Part shown: positions 27,939 to 37,189 of the stretch, in pieces
Layout: every line of letters starts with the position of its first letter
Position numbering within the stretch: position 1 is the first letter of the stretch
DNA from: Gabonibacter massiliensis
Lineage (GTDB): Bacteria > Bacteroidota > Bacteroidia > Bacteroidales > Marinifilaceae
Assembly: GCA_001487125.1 (NCBI GenBank)
Contig: LN913013.1
Span: 1,839,110-1,903,109 of the forward strand
Reading direction: 5' to 3'
Length of the DNA: 64,000 nucleotides
Program-made: the position numbers and the translations under genes
The notes under the pieces: generated by a model
Database searches by the model: none
What the model saw: the letters and a program-made list of their open reading frames with translations, nothing else
Told to the model about the DNA's origin: nothing

Positions 27939-30900
27939 TCAGTTCTTTCCCGATTTATCCGGGAAAACAGGAATAGGCGGAACCGATCTCTTCGCCGTTT
28001 TTAATTGCTCTAAAATAATTTCTATCGCCTTCTCCAACTGTTGATCCCGCCCCGTATATTCTAAATAAGGATCGTTTTCCAAATCTATATGAGGAGTAAC
28101 ACCGGTTCCTTCGATGATAAAGCCGCTTCCGTCAACAGCAAAAGGAGCGTAAGAAGGAGTTACGATCGCCCCTCCGTCCACGACAGGAATGGTTCCGCTA
28201 TAACCGACCACTCCGCCCCAGGTACGTCTTCCGATAACCGTACCCAATTTATTGTATTTAAAACGATAAGGAAACAAATCTCCGTCAGAGGCCGAGTACT
28301 CGTTCACCAACAACACCTTGGGACCAATAAACGTACCGACCGGATTTACCGATCCCTCCTTTTGATTCGTATGCATCGTAAAATAAGTCGGCGTACGCAT
28401 CAAACGTTCAATAATCATGGGTGAAACATTGCCTCCCCCGTTTCCCCGGTCATCGATAATCAAAGCCTTTTTTTGCAATTGGGGATAATAGTGTTTCACA
28501 AATTCATTCAATCCTTCCGTTCCCATATCCGGTATATGGATATAACCCACCTCTCCGTTCGTCGCCTCCTCCACTTTCTTTATATTGTTTTGTACCCAAT
28601 GATAATAATACAGTTTCGATTCATCTGCCAACGGAATTACTAAAACCCGGCGAGATCCGGTAACGGAAGGTTTTGAATTGACCTCCAATTCAACCGTCTT
28701 TCCGGCCATATCTACTAATTCTGTAAATAAATTATCGGTTTCTTGCAAAGATTTTCCATTGATAGCGATCAAATAATCTCCTTCCCGGACATCCACTCCC
28801 GGCATGGTCAAAGGCGAGCGGGTCGAAGTTTTCCAATTAGCCCCCTCGATGATTCTTTCTACCTGAAAATAACCGGATTTATCCCTTTTGAAAGTTGCTC
28901 CCAATAAGCCCATCTTAATTCGTTCCGGTTCAGGATGTTTACCGTTTATAGAATAGGCATGCCCCACGTTCAGCTCCCCGATCATCTCTCCTATCAGATA
29001 AGTCAGATCCGTCCGATGGTTAACATAAGGCACGAGCACTTTATACTTCTCGTATACTTTATTCCAATCCACCCCATGCATATTTTCAGCATAAAAGAAA
29101 TCCCTCATCTGACGCCAGGTCTCGTTATAAATTTGCATCCATTCTTCATGGTAATTAATCCGTTTCTTCACGCCATTTGTCGAAATTCCACTCCCCACGG
29201 AAAGAGAGGTCGTCGGCAAATCAATAATTTGAAAAACCTGCCCGACAACTCCTAACGCCTTATCATACCCCGGACTGAAAACAATTTGCCCGCCAAGGGA
29301 AGATTCGCTTTTACCCGCCAGGTCATACACCATTGTATGACCTCCCCGATCGTAATAAACATAGTTACCTATCATATGCAAATTACCGTAATTATCGGCC
29401 GGCAAAATCGGTAATTCGATCAAACGACGGTTTACACCCGTAAAATCATAGCCACCTTCTATTCCTTCGCCATCCGGCGTTTTCACCTTCGGCATTCCGT
29501 CGTTTTCAGGAGAAAAAGGAATCCAAGCTCCTTTCACCAAAGGCAAAATATAAACTTTATTCATCTCCCGATAGACATGGTTCCATTCTGTTCTGCCGTA
29601 AGAGGGGGAGAAAGAGCGGGCAGAAACGAACAAAAGATATTTTCCATCGCAACTGAAATTCGGAGAAGCCACCCCGTACCAATCGTCAGTTATCTGATGT
29701 TTCCGCTTATCGGACAACTCGTATATTATAATATGATCGACCGCTTTTCCCGGACGTACATAAGTAATGTATCTGCTGTCAGGAGACCAATTGAAATCCG
29801 TCATCGGGCGCACGGGAGAAGTTTCGATAATTTCCCTCTTTCCGGTAGAAACATCCGAAATATTTAAGGTATTCCCCTTATCGCTCCATAAAATAGACCG
29901 GGAATCAGGTGACCATTTGTAATTAAAGATGTATCCTTTAAAACCCTTTATCAACCTTTTTTCCCTGCCGGTCGCAACCTCCCGGATATAAATCGAAAAC
30001 TCACCCTCCTTATCGGATATATAGCTTATGTAATTGCCGTCAGGAGACCAAGCCCCCATCCGATCATTGGCATGGGAAGAGTTGGTCAAATTATAAGTAA
30101 TGCCCTCTTTCACCGGAAGTGAAAAAATATCTCCTCTTGCCGAAACCAAAACCCGCCGTCCGTCAGGAGAAGGAGCCCGGAAGTCGATCTGATCGCTTAC
30201 CCGTCTCCATTCCGGACGCGAATAAACCTGATCATTATCGATATCAATTTTAATCCGTTCGTTTTTACCGTTCTTCAAATCGTAACGATAAATATATCCT
30301 CCATGCTCGTAAACAATCGACTTATCGCCTATGGCCGGAAATTTTATATCGTAATCTTTATAAAAAGTCAATTGGCGAGTCTCTTTTGTCTTTATATGAT
30401 AAACGTAAAGATTCATGATGTCGTCCCGGTCCGAAATATAATAGATATCCTCTCCGTCGGGAGACCACATGGGAATAATATCCTGCCTCACATCATGCGT
30501 TATTCTTTCGGATTTTTTGGTGGAGAAATCGAAAACCCGGATATCGTCGGCCATCCCGCCTTCGTATCTTTTCCATGTCCGAAATTCCCGGAAAATATAG
30601 TTATAAGCTAATCTTTTCCCATCGGGAGAAAAAGACGCAAACCCTCCATTCGCCAACGGAATCTCCGTTGGCATTCCTCCCGATACGGGAACCGTGAACA
30701 ATTGTCCGGTAAAATCATTAAAGGTATATTGCCTGGAACGATATAAAATAGATTTACTATCCGGAGTCCATCCGATCACGACGTTATTAGGCCCCATCCG
30801 ATCCCCCAAATCATCCCGCTTCAAGGTGGCGGAATAAGTCAGCCGTTTCGGTTCTCCCCCCTCGACAGGAATAACGAACACTTCCGTATTTCCGTCGTAT

Positions 30901-31145
30901 TGTCCCGTGAAAGCGATATATTTACCATCCGGAGAAATTCGAGGAAACATCTCATACCCCACGTGAGAAGTCAGGCGACGGGCAACTCCTCCCGATACAG
31001 GTACCGTATAAAGATCGCCGGCATACGAAAAAACGACCTTCTCCCCAACACTATGAGGAAAACGTAATAAACGAGCCTCTTCTGCCTTCAAGCACAGACA
31101 GCCTAAAAAAAATCCCAATAATAAAACTATATTCTTTTTCATCAT
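27939..31145 (-). CDS. Tricorn-like secreted S41 protease
   Basis: From the ATG at 31145 the product is about 1068 residues; the frame extends two codons further, to a TTG. A signal peptide (MMKKNIVLLLGFFLGCLCLKA) exports it. Residues about 25-600 hold repeated beta-propeller units with the PD40 pattern (ISPDGKYIAFTG, WSPDGEDIYYIS, WSPDSRSILW). Then come a C1-type helical part, a PDZ-like domain (REGDYLIAINGKSL) and an S41 catalytic domain with the serine in EYSASDGD and a preceding DDRGNGGG segment. Such proteins trim peptides. It is 44 nt downstream of purN and may be part of the same transcript. Confidence 0.9.
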   Translation of the reverse strand: MMKKNIVLLLGFFLGCLCLKAEEARLLRFPHSVGEKVVFSYAGDLYTVPVSGGVARRLTSHVGYEMFPRISPDGKYIAFTGQYDGNTEVFVIPVEGGEPKRLTYSATLKRDDLGDRMGPNNVVIGWTPDSKSILYRSRQYTFNDFTGQLFTVPVSGGMPTEIPLANGGFASFSPDGKRLAYNYIFREFRTWKRYEGGMADDIRVFDFSTKKSERITHDVRQDIIPMWSPDGEDIYYISDRDDIMNLYVYHIKTKETRQLTFYKDYDIKFPAIGDKSIVYEHGGYIYRYDLKNGKNERIKIDIDNDQVYSRPEWRRVSDQIDFRAPSPDGRRVLVSARGDIFSLPVKEGITYNLTNSSHANDRMGAWSPDGNYISYISDKEGEFSIYIREVATGREKRLIKGFKGYIFNYKWSPDSRSILWSDKGNTLNISDVSTGKREIIETSPVRPMTDFNWSPDSRYITYVRPGKAVDHIIIYELSDKRKHQITDDWYGVASPNFSCDGKYLLFVSARSFSPSYGRTEWNHVYREMNKVYILPLVKGAWIPFSPENDGMPKVKTPDGEGIEGGYDFTGVNRRLIELPILPADNYGNLHMIGNYVYYDRGGHTMVYDLAGKSESSLGGQIVFSPGYDKALGVVGQVFQIIDLPTTSLSVGSGISTNGVKKRINYHEEWMQIYNETWRQMRDFFYAENMHGVDWNKVYEKYKVLVPYVNHRTDLTYLIGEMIGELNVGHAYSINGKHPEPERIKMGLLGATFKRDKSGYFQVERIIEGANWKTSTRSPLTMPGVDVREGDYLIAINGKSLQETDNLFTELVDMAGKTVELEVNSKPSVTGSRRVLVIPLADESKLYYYHWVQNNIKKVEEATNGEVGYIHIPDMGTEGLNEFVKHYYPQLQKKALIIDDRGNGGGNVSPMIIERLMRTPTYFTMHTNQKEGSVNPVGTFIGPKVLLVNEYSASDGDLFPYRFKYNKLGTVIGRRTWGGVVGYSGTIPVVDGGAIVTPSYAPFAVDGSGFIIEGTGVTPHIDLENDPYLEYTGRDQQLEKAIEIILEQLKTAKRSVPPIPVFPDKSGKN

Positions 31146-31195
31146 TCCCAATCAATAAGCCGTATAAATTCTTTTTATTCTTGCAGGAATAACCC

Positions 31196-31762
31196 TCATT
31201 TCTCCAATACCTGTTTTACCACTTTCGGGAAATACTCGTATTCCAAATCATGTATCTTGGCAGCTAACGAATCCGGCGTATCCTCGGGCGTAACCTCACA
31301 TCTTGCCTGAAAAATTGCAGCCCCTTCATCGTAATGACGATTTACATAATGGACGGTGATTCCGCTCTCCTTTTCCCCGGCAGCGATTACAGCCTCATGG
31401 ACATGCATTCCGTACATGCCCTTTCCCCCGTAACGAGGCAAAAGAGCCGGATGTATATTGATGATCCGGTACTCATAGGCATCGATGATAGGCTCGGGTA
31501 CCTTCCACAAGAAACCGGCCAGCACGATCAAGTCCACTCCCAACTCACTCATTTGTGACAAGATACGATCAGACCGATAAAAGTCTTCTTTATTGAAAAC
31601 AAAGGCGGGTATATTCAAACGTCTTGCTCTCTCCAAAACAAAAGCATCCGGCTTATTACAAAACACGCCGATCACGCTATTTTGCGGATCATTTTTAAAA
31701 AATTTAATGATATTTTCAGCGTTAGACCCTGAACCAGAGGCAAATATTGCTATTTTCTTCAT
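31196..31762 (-). CDS. purN: Phosphoribosylglycinamide formyltransferase
   Basis: A 188-residue cytoplasmic enzyme of purine synthesis that transfers a formyl group from 10-formyl-THF to GAR. Visible motifs: the phosphate-binding FASGSGSNAENI near the N-terminus, Asn/His in INIHPALLP, the following GKGMYGMHVH, and the catalytic Asp in the YDEGAAIF segment. Full length. First gene of a minus-strand run with the S41 protease. Confidence 0.95.
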   Translation of the reverse strand: MKKIAIFASGSGSNAENIIKFFKNDPQNSVIGVFCNKPDAFVLERARRLNIPAFVFNKEDFYRSDRILSQMSELGVDLIVLAGFLWKVPEPIIDAYEYRIINIHPALLPRYGGKGMYGMHVHEAVIAAGEKESGITVHYVNRHYDEGAAIFQARCEVTPEDTPDSLAAKIHDLEYEYFPKVVKQVLEK

Positions 31763-31845
31763 GATGTAATTAATTAAAAATCAAAGTCATAAAGATAATA
31801 AAACTTTATTCAAGCAAAAAAATTTTCTATGAAAAATAAATTCTC

Positions 31846-31853
31846 TAACTTTG
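31846..31853 (+). promoter_or_regulatory. Probable -7 element (TAACTTTG) of acpP-fabF-rnc
   Basis: TAACTTTG is a perfect TAnnTTTG, 81 nt before the acpP ATG. The -33 box is weak. A short stable hairpin, CACCC-CAA-GGGTG (31878-31890), follows in the leader. Confidence 0.6.
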
Positions 31854-31933
31854 CCCCCGAACTTTGAGAGTTATGTACACCCCAAGGGTGATTAAGTGTG
31901 AAATTAAAAAATGTCTAATTAAAATTTAAAGTT

Positions 31934-32170
31934 ATGTCTGACATTACAAACAGAGTGAAAGCTATTATCGTTGATAAATTAGGAGTTGATGAATCAGAAG
32001 TTACACCAAGTGCAACATTTACAAATGATCTTGGAGCTGACTCTTTGGATACGGTAGAATTGATTATGGAATTGGAAAAAGAATTCAATATCACTATTCC
32101 GGACGATCAAGCAGAGAAAATTGCTACCGTAGGCGATGCTATTGCTTATGTTGAAGCTAACGCTCAGTAA
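31934..32170 (+). CDS. acpP: Acyl carrier protein
   Basis: A 78-residue acidic protein that carries acyl chains in fatty-acid synthesis. The phosphopantetheine site is in [10 protein letters not shown] (the Ser after Asp). Normal length. It begins an operon with fabF (15 nt later) and rnc, a standard bacterial order. Confidence 0.98.
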   Translation: MSDITNRVKAIIVDKLGVDESEVTPSATFTNDLGADSLDTVELIMELEKEFNITIPDDQAEKIATVGDAIAYVEANAQ

Positions 32171-32185
32171 TTTAATATTGATTTT

Positions 32186-33430
32186 ATGAACCTCAAACGA
32201 GTAGTAATTACAGGTCTTGGAACGATCAATCCTCTCGGTCACACGGTGTCCGAGTTTTGGGACAACTTGAAAAAAGGCGTTAGCGGCGCCGGTCCTATTA
32301 CTCGTTTTGATGCATCTAAATTTCGCACGCAATTCGCGTGTGAAATAAAAAATTACGAGCCGACGGAACATTTCGACAAGAAAGAAGTCCGTAAAATGGA
32401 TCTTTACACGCAATTCGGTCTCATTGCAGCCCGGGAAGCCATTAAGGATTCAGGACTCGATTTATCCGCAGAGGATAAGAGAAGAGTAGGTGTAATCTGG
32501 GGCGCAGGTATCGGAGGATTGGAAACATTCTATGAAGAGTGTAAAACATTTGCCATCGGAGATGGTACTCCCAGATTCAACCCTTTCTTTATCCCCAAGA
32601 TGATTGCCAATATGGCAGGAGGAATGATCGCTATCGAACACGGCCTAAAGGGGCCTAACTATACGACGGTTTCTGCTTGTGCATCATCGGCTCATTCTTT
32701 AGTAGATGCATTAAACCTCATTCGATTAGGAAAAGCAAACGTGATTATTGCCGGCGGATCTGAAGCCGCGATAACCGTTCCCGGTGTTGGAGGTTTCAAC
32801 GCCATGAAAGCCATATCCACCCGCAATGACGATCCGAAAAGCGCTTCTCGTCCGTTTGACGCAAACCGTGACGGATTCGTGTTGGGAGAAGGCGGAGCCG
32901 CACTAATCGTTGAAGAATACGAGCACGCCATGAAGAGAGGAGCTAAAATCTATGCAGAACTTGCAGGAGCAGGAATGAATTGTGATGCTTATCACATGAC
33001 GGCTCCCGACCCGGAAGGAGAAGGTGCCGGAGACGTAATGAAATCTGCCCTCGAAGATGCAGGCCTGACTCCTAAAGATGTCGATTACATCAATGTACAC
33101 GGGACATCTACGGGATTAGGAGATATAGCAGAACCTAAGGCTATTCTTAAAGCATTTGGAGAACACGCTTATCAGCTGAACATCAGTTCTACCAAATCAA
33201 TGACCGGACATTTATTAGGCGCCGCCGGTGCCATCGAAGCAATCGCTTGTGTCTTGGCCGTGAAAAACGACATTGTTCCCCCGACTATTAATTTCCAGAG
33301 CCTGGATCCGGAACTGGATCCGAAATTAAATTTTACATTTAATAAGGCTCAAGAAAGAAAAATAAATGTTGCCATTAGTAACACCTTCGGGTTCGGTGGT
33401 CACAATGCCTGTGTTGTATTTAAAAAATAA
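32186..33430 (+). CDS. fabF: 3-oxoacyl-ACP synthase II
   Basis: A 414-residue condensing enzyme that extends acyl-ACP with malonyl-ACP. The catalytic triad is clear: Cys in VSACASSAH, His in NVHGTSTGLGD, and His in KSMTGHLLGAAGA. A GFGGHN motif ends the protein. Second gene of the acpP operon. Confidence 0.97.
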   Translation: MNLKRVVITGLGTINPLGHTVSEFWDNLKKGVSGAGPITRFDASKFRTQFACEIKNYEPTEHFDKKEVRKMDLYTQFGLIAAREAIKDSGLDLSAEDKRRVGVIWGAGIGGLETFYEECKTFAIGDGTPRFNPFFIPKMIANMAGGMIAIEHGLKGPNYTTVSACASSAHSLVDALNLIRLGKANVIIAGGSEAAITVPGVGGFNAMKAISTRNDDPKSASRPFDANRDGFVLGEGGAALIVEEYEHAMKRGAKIYAELAGAGMNCDAYHMTAPDPEGEGAGDVMKSALEDAGLTPKDVDYINVHGTSTGLGDIAEPKAILKAFGEHAYQLNISSTKSMTGHLLGAAGAIEAIACVLAVKNDIVPPTINFQSLDPELDPKLNFTFNKAQERKINVAISNTFGFGGHNACVVFKK

Positions 33431-33452
33431 TCACTAACTAAAACGTTGGAAA

Positions 33453-34196
33453 GTGATTAGGCAAATAATTCAATCCATAAAACTATATCTGCATCGCAAA
33501 GATAAGTTTTATGGATTGTCTATTTACGAATGGGGATTTATCCCTCAAAATAAAGGGTTATATAACCTTGCTTTACTGCACAAGTCTGCTTCCAGGTATA
33601 CGAAAAGCGGAACGATCCTTAATTATGAACGCCTCGAGTTCCTGGGCGATGCCGTATTGGGTGCCATCGTGGCTGAAATTCTTTACAAATTTTTTCCGAA
33701 CAAAGACGAAGGATTTTTAACCCGCCTACGTTCCAAGATCGTAAGCCGGGAATCCTTGAACGAAATAGCCATAAAGATGGGATTAAGTAAAGAGGTCATC
33801 GCCAAATCGGACATTTCAAAAAACAAACACATATACGGTGATGTGTTCGAAGCTTTTACCGGTGCCATCTATCTTGATCAGGGATACGCCAAGACAAAGG
33901 ATTTTATCGAACAATACATCTTTCCTCACTACGTAAACTTAGAAGACCTGGTATACATCGATAAAAATTTCAAAAGTCGACTTATCGAGTGGGGACAAAA
34001 AAATAAAATAGAATTAAGCATACACACGGAAGAGCTCTTTAAAAATCGTCGCTCCAAATTCGTTTGTACGATCTCAGTCGGAGAAGAAGTCATCGGTAAA
34101 GGCGTGGGGTCTTCCAAAAAAGAAGCTGAACAACATTCCGCGGAAAAAGCCATTCAAAAACTTCAAAATGAAGGGCAAGGCAATATTATCATATAG
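33453..34196 (+). CDS. rnc: Ribonuclease III
   Basis: A 247-residue double-strand RNA endonuclease for rRNA and mRNA processing. The catalytic signature ERLEFLGDAVLG is present, with the second acidic site in DVFEAFTGAIYLD, and a C-terminal dsRNA-binding domain (SKKEAEQHSAEKAIQKL). The frame begins at a GTG (33453) with a GGA-like site a few nt upstream; no in-frame ATG occurs before the catalytic region, so GTG is the likely start. Third gene of the acpP operon. Confidence 0.94.
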   Translation: MIRQIIQSIKLYLHRKDKFYGLSIYEWGFIPQNKGLYNLALLHKSASRYTKSGTILNYERLEFLGDAVLGAIVAEILYKFFPNKDEGFLTRLRSKIVSRESLNEIAIKMGLSKEVIAKSDISKNKHIYGDVFEAFTGAIYLDQGYAKTKDFIEQYIFPHYVNLEDLVYIDKNFKSRLIEWGQKNKIELSIHTEELFKNRRSKFVCTISVGEEVIGKGVGSSKKEAEQHSAEKAIQKLQNEGQGNIII

Positions 34197-34300
34197 CCCG
34201 AGCTTATCCGACCAAAAGCCATTCTCGCAATTTAGCAATTTTTTGATGGAATAACCTCATCCAGATTGTCGAATCCGCCCTGTTTGCCCTTCGAGATGAA

Positions 34301-34335
34301 CATAAAAGAGACTACCCTCAACGCGGATAGTCTCT
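34301..34335 (-). terminator. Intrinsic terminator of efp
   Basis: AGAGACTA (34307-34314) pairs perfectly with TAGTCTCT (34328-34335). On minus the stem is followed by TTTTATG. It ends the efp transcript, in the spacer facing rnc. Confidence 0.75.
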
Positions 34336-34357
34336 CCATAAATATCTTTTCTTCTTT

Positions 34358-34927
34358 TTACTCCCTCACGCGTTCCACGTAAGAACCGTCTTGCGTACTT
34401 ATACGTATTTTTTCCCCGGTATTAACAAAAAGAGGTACCATCACTTTGGCTCCGGTCTCCACCTCAGCTGCCTTCAAAGCCGTTGAAGAAGCCGTATCTC
34501 CCTTCAAACCCGGTTCCGTATAAGTCACTTCCAATACGACGTTCGGCAATAACTCAACATACAATGGTGTTTCCGTATCGGCGTGCACAACCATCTCAAC
34601 GGCATCTCCTTCTTTTAAAAATTGAGGGGCATTGATCAACTCTTTTGCAATATTCAATTGCTCGTAAGTCTCCGTATGCATCATAACATAATCCTCTCCC
34701 TCTTTATATAAAAACTGATAAGGACGTCTCTCGATACGAGCTACATCTATCTTTATTCCAGAGGTAAAAGTATTTTCCAAAATACGCCCTGTTTTTACAT
34801 TTCTTAATTTCGTTCTCACGAAAGCGGGACCTTTACCCGGTTTCACATGTTGGAATTGTACAATGGTATATAAATCGTCCTTAAAAACGATGCATAATCC
34901 ATTCCTAAAATCAGCTGTCGTTGCCAT
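34358..34927 (-). CDS. efp: Translation elongation factor P
   Basis: A 189-residue ribosome-binding factor that relieves stalling at proline runs. It has the three-barrel EF-P layout. The loop [17 protein letters not shown] carries the modified-residue position (Lys in PGKG). The C-terminal OB part ends in [20 protein letters not shown], as in the family. The start ATG is 42 nt from a good promoter. Single-gene unit with its own terminator. Confidence 0.97.
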   Translation of the reverse strand: MATTADFRNGLCIVFKDDLYTIVQFQHVKPGKGPAFVRTKLRNVKTGRILENTFTSGIKIDVARIERRPYQFLYKEGEDYVMMHTETYEQLNIAKELINAPQFLKEGDAVEMVVHADTETPLYVELLPNVVLEVTYTEPGLKGDTASSTALKAAEVETGAKVMVPLFVNTGEKIRISTQDGSYVERVRE

Positions 34928-34968
34928 TTATCTAATAAGTTTTAGTTTTAATAATTGAAATTAGGGTG

Positions 34969-35000
34969 CAAATATAAGAAAATCAGCCCAACTGACCAAA
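34969..35000 (-). promoter_or_regulatory. Promoter of efp (TTTG-N20-TATATTTG)
   Basis: On minus, TTTG (35000-34997) and TATATTTG (34976-34969) are 20 nt apart, an exact consensus match. Confidence 0.8.
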
Positions 35001-35087
35001 AGTCGAATCATTTTTCCACAGCCATGACCATTTTAGCATCATGACAAGTTTGCTCTCTATAAAAAATCCGAGAAATGGAAAAAACAT

Positions 35088-35774
35088 TCAAAGCACTTTT
35101 TTCTTGGGAACGGTAGCGATAAAATCTTTTAAGTAAAACGGTTCGAAATAAGCCAGATCTTCAAAAGTTTTCTCTTCCCACTTTTGTTCAGCCAAAGTTA
35201 TCATATTGACAGCAGAGGTAACCACCCGGTCCACAAATTGCGCATGGGGATGAACTATGACCTCTTTTACTTTTCCACTACCGTTTCCAAAGAAATAGAT
35301 TTTATGATCAACCAACCAATCGCTAAATGAAGACGGGTCTATGATTTCCGCCCGTACCTCACGTATCATCTCCCCGTTCCGATTAAAAATAGCCGAATAA
35401 ACCTCCATGCGACGAGCGTCTATCATCGGACAAAAAAGAGCCTCTTCGTCAACATTCCGGGCAACGGAAATAGCTAAAGCTTTCAACGTGCTTATAGCTA
35501 TTAAAGGTTTCCCCGTTCCGAAACATATCCCTTTGGCCAACGAAACGCCAATACGTAACCCGGTATAGGAACCGGGCCCCATGCTAACGGCAACAGCATC
35601 CAACTCTTTGGCCCGTATTCCATTCTCTTTCAACAGTTCGTCTACATAAACACCCAATAAAACAGAGTGATTCAATCCCTCGTCATTCTCTTTCAAAGCC
35701 AATAACTTTCCATCCCGAGCTATAGCCACCGAACAAATCTCTGTTGACGTATCTATATTTAAAATCAATGCCAT
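35088..35774 (-). CDS. tsaB: tRNA t6A biosynthesis protein TsaB
   Basis: A 228-residue ASKHA-fold protein needed, with TsaD and TsaE, for threonylcarbamoyl transfer to A37 of ANN-decoding tRNAs. Signature residues: LNIDTSTEICSVA at the start and MGPGSYTGLRIGVSLAKG. The length is typical. It is 20 nt downstream of tsaC on the same strand, so the two t6A genes are one operon. Confidence 0.93.
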   Translation of the reverse strand: MALILNIDTSTEICSVAIARDGKLLALKENDEGLNHSVLLGVYVDELLKENGIRAKELDAVAVSMGPGSYTGLRIGVSLAKGICFGTGKPLIAISTLKALAISVARNVDEEALFCPMIDARRMEVYSAIFNRNGEMIREVRAEIIDPSSFSDWLVDHKIYFFGNGSGKVKEVIVHPHAQFVDRVVTSAVNMITLAEQKWEEKTFEDLAYFEPFYLKDFIATVPKKKVL

Positions 35775-35794
35775 AAATTAAAATTTTATATCCT

Positions 35795-36370
35795 TTATTG
35801 ACGAATAATCTGTATCTCTCCCCCCAAGCCTAATTTAACAATACTGGAAGGGGCCGGATTAGTCGTTTCCTCCTGTCGAAAATCGACCACGTAATCGACG
35901 GATTTTTTTACCTCATCGCTGATATCGGCAAAACACTTGGGCGAAGGATCTCCACTAATATTGGCAGATGTAGAAACAATCGGCTTGCGAAAGCGAGCAA
36001 CCAACATTCGCGAAAAAATCTCTTTCGTGATACGGATTCCTATCGTGCCGTCCGCACTAACCAGTCCTTTGGCCAAATTCTTAGCACGCGGATAAATGAC
36101 CGTCATCGGACGATCGGCAGCTTCCAACAAATCATAAGTAATATCCGGCACATCCACATAGGATGCCAACTTACCCAAATCATCCAAAAGAACCAACATC
36201 GCCTTACTGTCTTCCCGCTTTTTCAACTCATATACCCGTTTTACCGCCTCATCATTAGTCGCATCACATCCGATTCCCCAAATCGTATCCGTGGGGTAAA
36301 GGATTATCCCTCCGTTTTTCAATACCTCACAAGCCTTCTTTACTTCTTCTCTGCATTTTTCTACATTCAT
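35795..36370 (-). CDS. tsaC: Threonylcarbamoyl-AMP synthase (Sua5/YrdC family)
   Basis: A 191-residue cytoplasmic enzyme making threonylcarbamoyl-AMP, the first step to t6A. It has the YrdC fold with YPTDTIWGIGCDATN near the N-terminus, the KKREDSKAM loop and the STSANISGDPSP motif. No C-terminal Sua5 domain, so it is the short TsaC form. First gene of the tsaC-tsaB unit. Confidence 0.93.
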   Translation of the reverse strand: MNVEKCREEVKKACEVLKNGGIILYPTDTIWGIGCDATNDEAVKRVYELKKREDSKAMLVLLDDLGKLASYVDVPDITYDLLEAADRPMTVIYPRAKNLAKGLVSADGTIGIRITKEIFSRMLVARFRKPIVSTSANISGDPSPKCFADISDEVKKSVDYVVDFRQEETTNPAPSSIVKLGLGGEIQIIRQ

Positions 36371-36576
36371 ATCAGTATCATTGAAATTGATGATACAAAA
36401 TTGTCAATTATTTTCCAGATTCAATTTTATTCATATAAATAATTTTTCCCTTGTGCTATTACGCATCCTATTTCCTTCGAATCCATATCCAACGGTTCTA
36501 TTCGGATCATTTCGTATCAATTACGGCCTAATACAACACTACCTCCTGAAAAACGTTTTACAAGACATTATTTTAC

Positions 36577-36584
36577 TATATTTG
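36577..36584 (+). promoter_or_regulatory. Possible -7 element before a small membrane ORF
   Basis: TATATTTG matches the -7 consensus and lies 11 nt before the ATG at 36596. The -33 box is weak (TTTT at 36556-36559, 17 nt away). Confidence 0.4.
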
Positions 36585-36595
36585 AACACGTAAAT

Positions 36596-36757
36596 ATGTA
36601 CATTATAGTACCAAAAGGGATCATGATCAGTGAATTGTTTTCTTCCATTTTCTGGATGTATTTTTCGTACGTCCTCTCGTTTATCATACCTCTATTTTGT
36701 GGTTTAACGTTGTTGTTAATTACAAAGGACAAAAACTACACAGGAAAATTTAAATAA
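36596..36757 (+). CDS. Small predicted single-pass membrane protein (53 aa)
   Basis: An ATG at 36596 opens a 53-codon frame ending at TAA 36755-36757. The product has one long hydrophobic segment (about 15-43, with Phe, Tyr and Ile rich stretches) and a basic tail (TKDKNYTGKFK), so an inner-membrane single-pass protein with a cytoplasmic C-terminus is likely. A -7-like element is close upstream. The last codons overlap the start of the decayed fimbrillin in another frame, so it could be a chance ORF. No family recognised. Confidence 0.4.
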   Translation: MYIIVPKGIMISELFSSIFWMYFSYVLSFIIPLFCGLTLLLITKDKNYTGKFK

Positions 36758-37157
36758 CGCAAAAATTTCGATAAGTACGAACGGAACAAAATTCGACTTC
36801 GAACCGGGCAATGAAGCTTTTTGACCCGTGGGTTCCCTCGATTTTTACGCCTATTATCCTCAGGTTACCGGAGCCGGTCTGAGCGAATCCGGCGAAACAT
36901 TCGTCACCGATTACCTGGTATGGCCCGGTTCTGCCCCGGAATTTACCCTGACCCTAAATAATACAGATAAAACCGTAACGCCGAAAGACGGAGAAAACGA
37001 GCTGACGCTTATAGCTAATCAGAAACATACATTGACGTTTACGATAACAGCTACCGGAATTCAAGTTACAGCCAGTGTACGGATTGGTCTACAGGAAGCA
37101 ATGGAACAGGAAGCATTTAATCGAGTCTTCGCTTTTTTGAAAAAGACCGGACGATGA
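36756..37157 (+). pseudogene. Decayed fimbrillin-family gene (3' remnant with in-frame stop)
   Basis: The readable frame has the pattern of the C-terminal half of fimbrillin (Mfa/FimA-like) surface proteins: FDFEPGNEAF, then a YAYYPQV strand, and near the end the typical LIANQKHTLTFTITATGIQVTAS block. A TGA (36822-36824) interrupts it in the same frame, with recognisable family residues on both sides (EPGNEAF before, PVGSLDFYAYYPQ after). The first half, with its lipoprotein signal, is absent upstream. The nearest later start is a GTG at 36828, giving 109 residues, which is too short for a working subunit. A solitary remnant with no neighbouring fimbrial genes. Confidence 0.7.
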
Positions 37158-37174
37158 TAATGGTCCGGTCTTTT
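37141..37174. terminator. Bidirectional terminator
   Basis: GACCGGAC (37145-37152) pairs with GTCCGGTC (37163-37170), flanked by AAAA and TTTT. It can serve both the fimbrillin remnant (plus) and ddh (minus). Confidence 0.85.
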
Positions 37175-37189
37175 CCAGTAAAATATTCT

